A stretch of 64,000 nt of DNA. It comes from Nostoc sp. NIES-4103. GTDB taxonomy: Bacteria; Cyanobacteriota; Cyanobacteriia; Cyanobacteriales; Nostocaceae. The stretch covers positions 3,955,323 through 4,019,322 of the forward strand of contig NZ_AP018288.1 in NCBI RefSeq assembly GCF_002368335.1, written 5' to 3'. This document shows, piece by piece, positions 36,185-43,664 of the stretch. The notes beneath the pieces were generated by a model. It ran no database searches. It was not told the DNA's origin and saw nothing but the letters and a program-made list of their open reading frames with translations. A program made the translations under genes and the position numbers. The number at the start of each line of letters is the position of its first letter. Position 1 is the stretch's first letter.

Positions 36185-36304
36185 AGGACTTATACAACTG
36201 GCACACATATTTTCTGCGATCGCAGTCAATAGTCAAAAGTCAAGGTTTTTTGGACTATTGACTATTGACTCTTGACAACCCAGTATGACGCTTGCGTAAG
36301 TCCT
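36185..36304. mobile_element. MITE-like element, family B, copy 3
   Basis: AGGACTTATACA at the left and TTGCGTAAGTCCT at the right (120 bp). The interior has its own inverted repeat: AGTCAATAGTCAAAAGTCAA against GGACTATTGACTATTGACTC. It ends 5 bp before the nurA stop codon. The rest of the 35783-36184 gap is AT-rich with no gene. Confidence 0.75.
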
Positions 36305-36308
36305 TTAT

Positions 36309-37484
36309 TTAAGCAATACTCCCCCGTTTGCGTGCTTCTTTGTAGGAAGTTCCCACATTTCTCATACCTGCTTTAATCATTTGTCTTTCTAAAAGGGCAA
36401 AGAAACGGGTTTTATCTCCACCTCTGACTACTGCTTGATTGTGTGCTTCTGCGATCGCAACAGGATAGCCATATCCTTTTTGTACCTGTGCTAGCATTAA
36501 TCCCAGTGCCTGATCAAACATCGGTGTATTTTCAGCTACCCACTGAGGAACTTCTATCCGGGCAATTTCGGTGCCGACGTGGACATAACAAAAGTAGATG
36601 GTTTGTTCACCGTAAAGTTCTAGAATCCTGGCATTACTGCGCCAGAGAGGGCCGCGTTGTCCTGGTTGGAGTTGGGTTGCCCAAAGGGCAGTATCTCGCA
36701 AAGGTTCAAAAATTTTGCAAGGGACTTTTTCTAGCTGATTCGGGCAAAAACTCAGACAGTCGGGTACTGGATGGGTACAGGCTAACAAACGTAAAAAGTT
36801 CATGCCTTCGATATTGCGGGCGGCGCTAAGATAACCCATCAAAGGAATTTGGGCATCACGCAGCTGTTTCCAAGCTTCTAAGACGGGAGGTAAAATGCGA
36901 TCGCGTGCATCCAAAGGCAACTGTTCTAAAAACCAGTAAATTAACGAACCATCTACCATTGCTAGGGTTGGTGCTTCCCCTTTAGCTTCACATGCAAGTT
37001 CTGCTAACACTGTGGCTTCGCTGGCTGTGCGGCGAAAACTCATCCATTCTTCAGTTCTAATTCCCCACTGCCGGGACATGTATAAATCTTCCGGGCGATA
37101 AAATACTTCTGGCAAACTATCGAGTAAGGGATGGCGGTTTTGTCCGTAGTGCAAGACTACTCTGCCAATATTTAAAAGATAGCAATAAGCAATTTCGTGA
37201 TGGTTGGGGGCAATTTGGGAACCGTCAGTAGCGACAACGGTATGTACCTTTGGTGGTACAGGAATATCAATGCAGGTTTCTAGTGGCTCAATGGGGGTAG
37301 CATTAGCAAAGAGAATGCGATCGCGCCATTTTTCCTGACGATTTACTAAATCTTGTTGAGAATTGTAAGCATTTTTGAGATGTTGTTGGGCTAATTCTAA
37401 ACGCTGGCGACTGGCAGCAGCTTCTAAGGTAAGATGCTGACTTAAACCCTGCATTTGTCGCGCTAATTTTGTTAAATCAAGCAT
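36309..37484 (-). CDS. nurA: NurA-domain nuclease
   Basis: A 391-aa member of the NurA family of Mn-dependent 5'-3' nucleases, which in archaea work with HerA in DNA end resection. Acidic motifs are present: VVATDGSQIAPNHHE (metal-site Asp), ATLAMVDGSLIYWFLEQL (second Asp) and, near the C terminus, YPVAIAEAHNQAVVRGGDK. The N-terminal 60 residues are helical (LTLEAAASRQRLELAQQHLKN). No herA-type ATPase is adjacent; the neighbour is a HAD hydrolase 74 bp upstream. A role in DNA repair is inferred from the family. Confidence 0.85.
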   Translation of the reverse strand: MLDLTKLARQMQGLSQHLTLEAAASRQRLELAQQHLKNAYNSQQDLVNRQEKWRDRILFANATPIEPLETCIDIPVPPKVHTVVATDGSQIAPNHHEIAYCYLLNIGRVVLHYGQNRHPLLDSLPEVFYRPEDLYMSRQWGIRTEEWMSFRRTASEATVLAELACEAKGEAPTLAMVDGSLIYWFLEQLPLDARDRILPPVLEAWKQLRDAQIPLMGYLSAARNIEGMNFLRLLACTHPVPDCLSFCPNQLEKVPCKIFEPLRDTALWATQLQPGQRGPLWRSNARILELYGEQTIYFCYVHVGTEIARIEVPQWVAENTPMFDQALGLMLAQVQKGYGYPVAIAEAHNQAVVRGGDKTRFFALLERQMIKAGMRNVGTSYKEARKRGSIA

Positions 37485-37489
37485 AAATG

Positions 37490-37540
37490 TGAGTGAGGAG
37501 TGAGGAGTTGAGAGTGAGGAGTTAGGAGTTAAATAATAAC
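37490..37540. repeat. (GAGTGAG/GAGTTAG)n tandem tract
   Basis: Units of GTGAGGA, GTTGAGA and GTTAGGA fill the short gap between nurA and the HAD gene. Same repeat type as 48012-48110. Confidence 0.7.
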
Positions 37541-37558
37541 TCCTCGTTTCTCAATCAA

Positions 37559-38341
37559 TCAAAGCCAAGCAGAAAAATCTTTAGCAAAATGAGAAAGTGA
37601 TAATAGCTGAATTCGCGGATCGTTTTGCGCGGCTTTCCTTTCTGGTTGAGTATTATACCCCCAATCTGCTAAGAACAGTTGCACATCTGCCAGGTCTGTT
37701 TGCTGTTGGACTAACTGCAATGTCTTGAGTCTGTCTTCTACAAACCATAAACTTACTGGCTTTTTAGCTGCCTGAATTAATTCTCGCAGAATTTCATATT
37801 TAGGGCGCTTTACTTCTTTGCCAAAAATTGCCGTTGGTGGTAAATCTACCCCTTCTTGTTGCAATAATTGCTCTACAAAACGTCCTTCTTTGGTAGTGAC
37901 AATGTATACTTTGACTGCACTGGCGACGGTGATTTTGATTTTTTCCACCACTCCCGGATAAAATTTATGCAAACTTAGCCAAGCTTCTAAATCGGTGTTA
38001 ATCCATTCATCTCGCAAGTTGTCTAGTTTTGCACCAATGTCTCTAGCCTGTAGTTTATCGTCTAACAAAATTTGTGGGGCAATAGTTACCCATTCCTGAA
38101 GAATTTTGTCATCAGAAATTCCATCTATCAACGCTTTAATCAAAACAGGCATTTCCCATCCGGTTTCAATTACAGGTCGTAGGCGATAAAATCTCAATGC
38201 TAAATCATCTGGTGGTGTATCGTTAGCTGACGACCAAATTAGAGAGTAGGTACGCCACGCTACCTCAAAATACTCAATTAGTCCGTCGCAAATCACTCCG
38301 TCAAAGTCTAAGGCTAAAATCGTGGGACTAGTTGCTGTCAT
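37559..38341 (-). CDS. HAD-superfamily hydrolase
   Basis: 260 aa. Motif I ILALDFDGVICDGLIEYF supplies the nucleophile and acid Asp pair. Motif II is VYIVTTKEGRF (Thr), motif III is the Lys in GKEVKRPKYEIL, and motif IV WFVEDRLKTL supplies the metal-site acid. A helical cap spans about 25-130. Likely a small-molecule phosphatase; the substrate is unknown. It shares direction with nurA downstream and the metal-permease gene upstream. Confidence 0.88.
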   Translation of the reverse strand: MTATSPTILALDFDGVICDGLIEYFEVAWRTYSLIWSSANDTPPDDLALRFYRLRPVIETGWEMPVLIKALIDGISDDKILQEWVTIAPQILLDDKLQARDIGAKLDNLRDEWINTDLEAWLSLHKFYPGVVEKIKITVASAVKVYIVTTKEGRFVEQLLQQEGVDLPPTAIFGKEVKRPKYEILRELIQAAKKPVSLWFVEDRLKTLQLVQQQTDLADVQLFLADWGYNTQPERKAAQNDPRIQLLSLSHFAKDFSAWL

Positions 38342-38387
38342 TGTTTTGAGGATGAAAACTGCTGTTGTCAGCTTACTTGATCAGCAA

Positions 38388-39269
38388 TTATTTTTCTGTA
38401 TCAGGAATAGTTTCCACTGCCAATTTGGCTTGTGTTTGACGATGAGTAAAAATACCGTGTCTAGGGCTGAATAGTAATGCCAATAAAAATAAGCCAGACA
38501 CGACTAATACGATCGCTGGCCCAGAAGGTAAATTATAAAAATAACTTATATACATCCCGCTGATACTGGAAAATACACCAATGACTGCACCCAAAATCAT
38601 GACTTGGTGTAAACGTTTGACCAACAGATAAGCGGTTGCTCCTGGTGTAATTAAAAGTGATAACACTAAGATGACACCTACAGCTTTCATGCTGGCGACA
38701 ATTGTTAAAGCAATCAACAGCATCAGTCCGAAGTTAAGCCGATTGACTGGCAATCCCGCTGCTTGAGCGCCTAAAGGGTCAAAGGTGTAAAATAAAAGTT
38801 CTTTGTATAATAAAACTATAACTATTAAAACTATTGCGGCAATGATAGCAGTATCTCGCACTTCATCAACAGTAACGGCGAGAATATTACCAAACAAAAA
38901 GTGATTCAAATCAATTTTGTTATCTTTTTGAATAATAGTAATTAAAGTAATACCAAGGGCAAAGAATGCTGAGAAAACTATGCCCATTGCCGCATCTTCT
39001 TTAATAGGCGATCGCGTTCTAATCCAAGCGATCGCCATTGTACTCAAAACACCGGCAATAAATGCCCCAATAAAGATATTTCCTCCCAGCATAAAGGCGA
39101 TCGCTAGCCCTGGCAAAACTGAGTGGCTAATGGCATCACCTAACAATGCTAGTCGCTGCACCATCAAGTAACTGCCCACAACAGCACACAACAAGCCGAC
39201 TAAAATGGCAATCACTAGCGATCGTTGCATGTAGCCGTAATGCAACGGTTCAATTAATGCTTCTAGCAT
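38388..39269 (-). CDS. mntB: Manganese/zinc ABC transporter permease
   Basis: A 293-aa ABC-3 family permease with about eight hydrophobic helices. It begins MLEALIEPLHYGYMQRSLVIAILVGLLCAV and has family motifs GDAISHSVLPGLAIAFMLG, KEDAAMGIVFSAFFALGI and VLILSL-type LVLSLLITPGATAYLL. It forms the membrane channel with the ATPase at 39500. Mn versus Zn cannot be settled from the permease alone; mntB is used because of the cyanobacterial MntCAB resemblance. Confidence 0.88.
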   Translation of the reverse strand: MLEALIEPLHYGYMQRSLVIAILVGLLCAVVGSYLMVQRLALLGDAISHSVLPGLAIAFMLGGNIFIGAFIAGVLSTMAIAWIRTRSPIKEDAAMGIVFSAFFALGITLITIIQKDNKIDLNHFLFGNILAVTVDEVRDTAIIAAIVLIVIVLLYKELLFYTFDPLGAQAAGLPVNRLNFGLMLLIALTIVASMKAVGVILVLSLLITPGATAYLLVKRLHQVMILGAVIGVFSSISGMYISYFYNLPSGPAIVLVVSGLFLLALLFSPRHGIFTHRQTQAKLAVETIPDTEK

Positions 39270-39282
39270 ATTTTGTTAGTTG

Positions 39283-39345
39283 TCCTTTGTCAGTTGTCAT
39301 TTGTCATTTGTCATTTGTCATTTGTCAGTTGTCAGTTGTATTTTG
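39283..39345. repeat. (TTGTCAT/TTGTCAG)n heptamer array
   Basis: About eight 7-bp units (TTGTCAG, TTGTCAT) in tandem between the permease and ATPase genes. A CACTGACCACTGACCACTAAC tract near 39468 is similar low-complexity DNA. The rest of the 39270-39499 gap holds a short GGGTGGGCATCCTGCCCGCCC palindrome-like stretch near 39405-39426. Confidence 0.7.
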
Positions 39346-39499
39346 CTACTATTACAACAGTTTGTAAGTAAATGAAATACACATCTTAAATATGATAAAT
39401 CTTGTGGGGTGGGCATCCTGCCCGCCCTTTTGTATCTTATTCAGATAAAATCTGCTGTAACCACTAACCACTGACCACTGACCACTAACTAATCATAGT

Positions 39500-40312
39500 T
39501 TATGCTGCATCAGCATGGTACATTACTTTACCGCCATAAGCGCTCATCAAGTTTTGTTCTGTGAGTACTTCTTGGCGCGAACCTGTGGCGATTAATTCAC
39601 AATTTAGTAATATTAAATCATCAAAGTGAGTGATTGATTCGCCTAAGTCGTGGTTGACTACTAACACGATTTTGTTTTCAGCAGCTAGTTCACGGAAGAC
39701 TTGAAAAATCACAGATTGAGTTTTTTGATCAATGCCCACAAACGGTTCATCAAAACAGAAAATGTCTGCTTGCTGCGCTAAAGCACGGGCTAAAAATACC
39801 CGCTGTTGCTGTCCTCCCGAAAGTTGTCCAATGGGGCGATTTTGATATTGACTCATTCCCACTCTTTCGATGGCGTTTTTTGCTACTTGGCGACTAACTG
39901 CTGAGAAGCTACGCAACCAACCTGTTTTCTTTACCCGTCCCATCATCACTACATCCCAGACTGTAGCGGGGTAAGTCCAGTCAATTTGGCTACGCTGGGG
40001 TACGTATGCAACTTTCTCTAATTGTTGCATCAATGATTTACCCTGGTACAGCACTGTACCACTGCTAACAGGTACCAAGCCTAACATTGCTTTCATCAGC
40101 GTACTTTTACCCGCACCATTGGGCCCAAAAATACCCGTTAACTTTCCTGGGTTGACAACACAGTTAACATCCCTCAAAGCCTCTTGTGTGCGGTAATATA
40201 CCCCAACATGGGCAATATTAATGCTTGCAGTTGTGGCGATCGCGGTGTCTTTTTGAGGATAAACCCGATCAAAGCTGGAATTGGCTTCTAAGGAAAAGTT
40301 AACGGTTCTCAT
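39500..40312 (-). CDS. mntA: Manganese/zinc ABC transporter ATPase
   Basis: 270 aa. Walker A GPNGAGKST, Q-loop VPQRSQIDW, signature LSGGQQQRVFLARAL, Walker B IFCFDEPF and the switch His in VVNHDLG are all intact. The start is set at ATG 40312 (MRTVNFSLEAN). The frame is open as far as 40582, but that extension overlaps the divergent binding-protein gene and has no transporter-like sequence. It powers import together with the permease downstream and the binding protein encoded divergently. Confidence 0.93.
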   Translation of the reverse strand: MRTVNFSLEANSSFDRVYPQKDTAIATTASINIAHVGVYYRTQEALRDVNCVVNPGKLTGIFGPNGAGKSTLMKAMLGLVPVSSGTVLYQGKSLMQQLEKVAYVPQRSQIDWTYPATVWDVVMMGRVKKTGWLRSFSAVSRQVAKNAIERVGMSQYQNRPIGQLSGGQQQRVFLARALAQQADIFCFDEPFVGIDQKTQSVIFQVFRELAAENKIVLVVNHDLGESITHFDDLILLNCELIATGSRQEVLTEQNLMSAYGGKVMYHADAA

Positions 40313-40336
40313 GGTGTTATTTCTGGGATGCAAGGG

Positions 40337-40394
40337 AAAAATGAAAAGAATATGAGAATAATGTACCCTAAAAAATGAAAGAAATATGAAAATA
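40337..40394. promoter_or_regulatory. Pair of 24-bp direct repeats in the mntA/mntC divergent promoter
   Basis: Two AT-rich 24-bp copies (40337-40360 and 40371-40394, period 34, 21 of 24 identical) share AAAAATGAAA, then AATATGA and AATA. They occupy the 96-bp gap between the divergent ATPase and binding-protein genes, where a metal-responsive regulator would act. The regulator is not identified. Confidence 0.5.
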
Positions 40395-40408
40395 ACTGTA
40401 ACAAGACC

Positions 40409-41383
40409 ATGAGAGGAATGACTCGATCCACAGCTAGATATCGCTGGCAAGCTTTGGTAGGAGTGCTTTTGGGACTTTGGATAGGTGGCTGTACCAAGGT
40501 AGACTCTAACAATACCTCTCCTGGGACAGTTGGCAAACCGCGAGTCGTTGCAACTAGCACCATCATTGCTGATTTGACACAAGAAGTTGCAGGAGACGAA
40601 ATTCAGTTAACTGGAATTCTCAAACCTGGTGCTGATCCCCATGTTTATGAACCGGTACCAGCAGACAGCAGATTTTTAGAACAAGCAGACTTGATTTTGT
40701 ATAACGGTTACAACTTGGAACCGGGAATAATTAAATTAATGAAAGCCTCTGGTGGCAAGGCGCAGCAGCTAGCGGTAGGAGAATTTGTCAAACCTTTGCA
40801 GTTAGATAAAAAAGGTGAAGTAGTACCAGATCCTCACGTTTGGGGTGATGCAGAAAATGCGATCGCTATGGTAAATGCAATTCGGGATGCTTTAATTAAG
40901 TTATCGCCTGAAGATCAAGCAGAATTTACTCAAAAGGCAGCGCGACTGACTCAACAATTAAAGCAGTTGCATAGCTGGACTAAACAACAAATTCAAACTA
41001 TTCCCCCAGATAAACGCAAACTCGTCACAACCCACGATGCATTTCAATATTATGGACGAGCTTATGGGATTGCGATCGCAGGTACTTTAATCGGCATTAG
41101 TACCGAAGAACAACCAAGCGCCCAAACAGTACAACGATTGGTAGAATCAATTAGAAAGACAGGCGTTCCGGCAATTTTTGCTGAGACAACAATTAACCCA
41201 GCTTTAATTAAAACTGTTGCTCAAGAATCAAACATTAAATTAGCACCACGTCAACTATACTCTGATTCAATTGGTGCAAAAGGCAGTGATGGAGATTCCT
41301 ATATTAAAATGATTGAGGCTAACACCCGCACCATTGTAGAAGCATTAGGTGGTAAATATACACCTTTTCAACCAAATAAGTAG
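40409..41383 (+). CDS. mntC: Manganese/zinc-binding lipoprotein of ABC importer
   Basis: A 324-aa cluster A-I (ZnuA/MntC-like) binding protein. Lipobox LGLWIGGC gives Cys28. Candidate metal ligands are His in ADPHVYEP, His in PDPHVWGD, Glu in AIFAETTINP and Asp in LYSDSIGAKGSDGDSY. This two-His, Glu, Asp set fits Mn binding as in MntC/PsaA, and there is no His-rich loop of the kind seen in ZnuA. Divergent from mntA with a 96-bp promoter region, unlike the single mntCAB operon order. Confidence 0.9.
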   Translation: MRGMTRSTARYRWQALVGVLLGLWIGGCTKVDSNNTSPGTVGKPRVVATSTIIADLTQEVAGDEIQLTGILKPGADPHVYEPVPADSRFLEQADLILYNGYNLEPGIIKLMKASGGKAQQLAVGEFVKPLQLDKKGEVVPDPHVWGDAENAIAMVNAIRDALIKLSPEDQAEFTQKAARLTQQLKQLHSWTKQQIQTIPPDKRKLVTTHDAFQYYGRAYGIAIAGTLIGISTEEQPSAQTVQRLVESIRKTGVPAIFAETTINPALIKTVAQESNIKLAPRQLYSDSIGAKGSDGDSYIKMIEANTRTIVEALGGKYTPFQPNK

Positions 41384-41550
41384 AATCAAAAGTGTCATTA
41401 TTCATTTGTCATTAGTCATTAGTTATATAACTTTAGGTATGGATTTTTGATTTGAATCATAAACTATCTCCAGAGAAAGAACGCATTGCAACTTAATTTT
41501 TCTACATTAGATTGTGGTAAATACATTAAATTTGAATTTCTGAGAAAGCC

Positions 41551-41892
41551 ATGACTAAAGAAGTAGAAAAACAAAATAATCAACCAGATACTCATCAACC
41601 AGTAAGTCAAGATTGGCATTCCCAAGATGAGCCTAATGTAAAAGAAAGAAACTTAACAGCCAATCCAGGCGATCGCATTGATGAAAGCCAATCAGTTGAA
41701 GAAAAAGCAAAACAAGTTGCAGTAGATTCCCCAGACATCACAGGCGACCATATTACAGTCCCGACATACTTCGTTGTGGATGAACCAAATGGTGAGAAAA
41801 AGGCACTCCACCATGTTAAAGATGCAGAAGAAATTTCTGATGTAATTCGCCAAGCACGAGTTGATGAAAATGGAAACCGGATTTGGTGGTAG
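41551..41892 (+). CDS. Small acidic hypothetical protein
   Basis: 113 aa. The hydrophilic, low-complexity first half (KQNNQPDTHQPVSQDW) contains an ERNLTANPGDRIDESQS segment. The second half is more ordered (ITVPTYFVVDEPNGEKKALHHVKDAEEISDVIRQARV) and ends in NGNRIWW. No signal peptide, membrane helix or known motif. Codon use (a HIP1 site inside) is like the neighbours. It is a plausible conserved cyanobacterial protein of unknown function. Confidence 0.65.
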   Translation: MTKEVEKQNNQPDTHQPVSQDWHSQDEPNVKERNLTANPGDRIDESQSVEEKAKQVAVDSPDITGDHITVPTYFVVDEPNGEKKALHHVKDAEEISDVIRQARVDENGNRIWW

Positions 41893-41967
41893 ATTCTAAG
41901 TTTGTTTGCGTGCGTAGAGACACCATGTCCAGCGTCTCTACGCAAATGCTCAGATAAAATCAATATT

Positions 41968-42147
41968 AACGTGAGTTTGACAAACCTCTCCCTCTCCTAA
42001 AAGGCTTACTCCTTACTAGAAGCAAGCGATCGCGTTGTGTCTTTGTAAGGAGAGGAACGAAAAACGAAAAAATCAAGGTTTGACACCCCTCTTTTTGTAG
42101 GAGAGGGGTTGGGGGAGAGGTCATAACAGAACTCATCAAACTCACGT
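41968..42147. mobile_element. MITE-like element, family A, copy 2
   Basis: AACGTGAGTTTGA at 41968-41980 and TCAAACTCACGT at 42136-42147. The inner CCTCTCCCTCTCC and GGGGGAGAGGTCA tracts match copy 1, as does the GAAAAAATCAAG segment. A 50-bp interior difference includes a HIP1 site. Confidence 0.8.
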
Positions 42148-42169
42148 AATTTTATGTAAACGGAGTTCA

Positions 42170-42320
42170 ACATAATTACTAATTCGTAATTTGTAATTCG
42201 TAATTAAAAGGGTTTGAGTCAAGAGCTAAATATGCGTGAAAATTAGCGGTCTTGAATTAGTTGGGTTCTAAATCCCCAACTAATTCAATTACGAATTACG
42301 AATTATCAATTACGAATTAT
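42170..42320. repeat. Inverted (TAATTCG)n arrays overlapping the hpnB 3' end
   Basis: TAATTCGTAATTTGTAATTCG at about 42178-42206 is answered by the complementary AATTACGAATTACGAATTAT at about 42288-42320. The second array contains the last codons and stop of hpnB (42310-42318), so the end of that protein is written in repeat DNA. Confidence 0.7.
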
Positions 42321-43551
42321 TATAAACTCGTCCTTTCCATGAACCGCCGCGCCCTTGCCAGTGACGAATTGCAGAGTCTAGAGTCATTAATGTGTAGAGA
42401 AAAGCGATCGCAGGTAAGCTAAAAGCTAACCAAAAAGGACATTTGTAGAAACGGATTGTAGGGTAGTAAGCCCAAGTCATCAACAGCCATGCTGATAAAC
42501 TTGTAAATGCGATCGCCCAATTCCCCATAGCTGCACCTAAAATCACACCCACAGGTGGAACTAGATAAATAACGGTCATCGCCACCAGAGTACCTACTAA
42601 CAGCAATGGAGAATAATTAAGTTGAGTATAAGCCGTGCGGGCAACCATATTCCAGATTGTTGCTAGAAAAGGATAAGGACGCAAACTGCGGGTTAAAGAA
42701 CTCAATCCCAGCCAGATACGACCCTTTGGGGAAGATGGGAATTGGGAATTGGGAATTGGGAATTGGGAATTGGGAATTGTCCCCTGCACCCCTGCTCCCC
42801 TTCCCCTCTCCTTAACAGCCAAAGCTAGGGCACAATCGTCGATTAAAGTTTGGCGAATGGCTTGGATACCACCAATTCGTTCTAATGCTTCTCTACGAAT
42901 TAAGATACTACCGCCGGCAGCAGCAGCAGTTTTTTTGTTGGGGTCATTGACCCAGCGAAAAGGATAGAGTTTTTGGAAGAAAAAGATGAAAGCGGGAATC
43001 AATAATTTTTCCCAAAAGCTATCACATCTAAGTCGTACCATCACAGAAACCAAGTCTAAATCTTCTTGTTCGGCTTTGGTGACAAGTCGGCGGAGATTGC
43101 TTTGGTCATGTTCGATATCTGCATCAGTTAAGAAAAAGTAGTCTGGTGTCAGTGCTGTAGCTTTTTGAATGCCTTGGTCAACAGCCCAGAGTTTTCCCGA
43201 CCAGCCAGGGGGTAATGATTCGCCAGAAACAAGATGAAATTGCTTGGCTTTATCGACAGCGTGGGCAACACCTTCAGCACAACCTGCTGTACCGTCCGTG
43301 CTGCGATCGTCTACTAAAAATACATGGAAAGTACCAGGATAGTCTTGGAGTAAAAGCGATCGCAGAGTAATTGGTAACAAGTCAGCTTCGTTACGGGCTG
43401 GAACAATAGCACAAACTGTTGGTAAAGATTGTAGCTGACTTTCACCAACCTCTAACAGCTGGTCTGACCGCCAAAACTGCCCCCGTAAACTCAATAATCC
43501 CAACCAAATTATCAAGGATAAAAGCGTTAGTCCTAGTAGAATTGCACCCAT
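42310..43551 (-). CDS. hpnB: Hopene-associated glycosyltransferase HpnB
   Basis: A 413-aa membrane-bound GT2 enzyme. An N-terminal TM (AILLGLTLLSLIIWLGLLSL) precedes CAIVPARNEADLLPITLRSLL, FLVDDRSTDGTA, YFFLTDADIEHD (D-x-D) and GGSILIRREALERIGGI with DDCALALAV. Three to four C-terminal TMs follow. It lies divergent from shc, 110 bp away, which supports a hopanoid role. Two oddities: residues near 255-276 (TIPNSQFPIPNSQFPSS) are encoded by six GGGAATT heptamers in frame, inserted just after the catalytic DDC segment, and the last residues and stop lie in a TAATTCG array. Activity may be affected. Confidence 0.88.
   Translation of the reverse strand: MGAILLGLTLLSLIIWLGLLSLRGQFWRSDQLLEVGESQLQSLPTVCAIVPARNEADLLPITLRSLLLQDYPGTFHVFLVDDRSTDGTAGCAEGVAHAVDKAKQFHLVSGESLPPGWSGKLWAVDQGIQKATALTPDYFFLTDADIEHDQSNLRRLVTKAEQEDLDLVSVMVRLRCDSFWEKLLIPAFIFFFQKLYPFRWVNDPNKKTAAAAGGSILIRREALERIGGIQAIRQTLIDDCALALAVKERGRGAGVQGTIPNSQFPIPNSQFPSSPKGRIWLGLSSLTRSLRPYPFLATIWNMVARTAYTQLNYSPLLLVGTLVAMTVIYLVPPVGVILGAAMGNWAIAFTSLSAWLLMTWAYYPTIRFYKCPFWLAFSLPAIAFLYTLMTLDSAIRHWQGRGGSWKGRVYNNS
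42737..42778. repeat. Six GGGAATT heptamers inside hpnB
   Basis: Exactly 6 x 7 = 42 bp, a multiple of 3, so the reading frame is kept. It is flanked by a CCCCTGCTCCCC-type tract, the same combination as in intergenic composites. Confidence 0.9.
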
Positions 43552-43664
43552 GACCCAAAAAATTAAAGCTTGAACCCTGATATTTTATACCTCGTAATAA
43601 CCGCAGCGTCTAACCGTGGTATCTTTCTTTCATACTTGACACTTCATCCTTCATTCTTCAGTTG

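Noticed and set aside
40313..40582. 90-residue N-terminal extension of the Mn/Zn ATPase
   Set aside because: It overlaps the divergent binding-protein gene and the promoter repeats, and has no ATPase-like sequence; ABC homology starts after ATG 40312.
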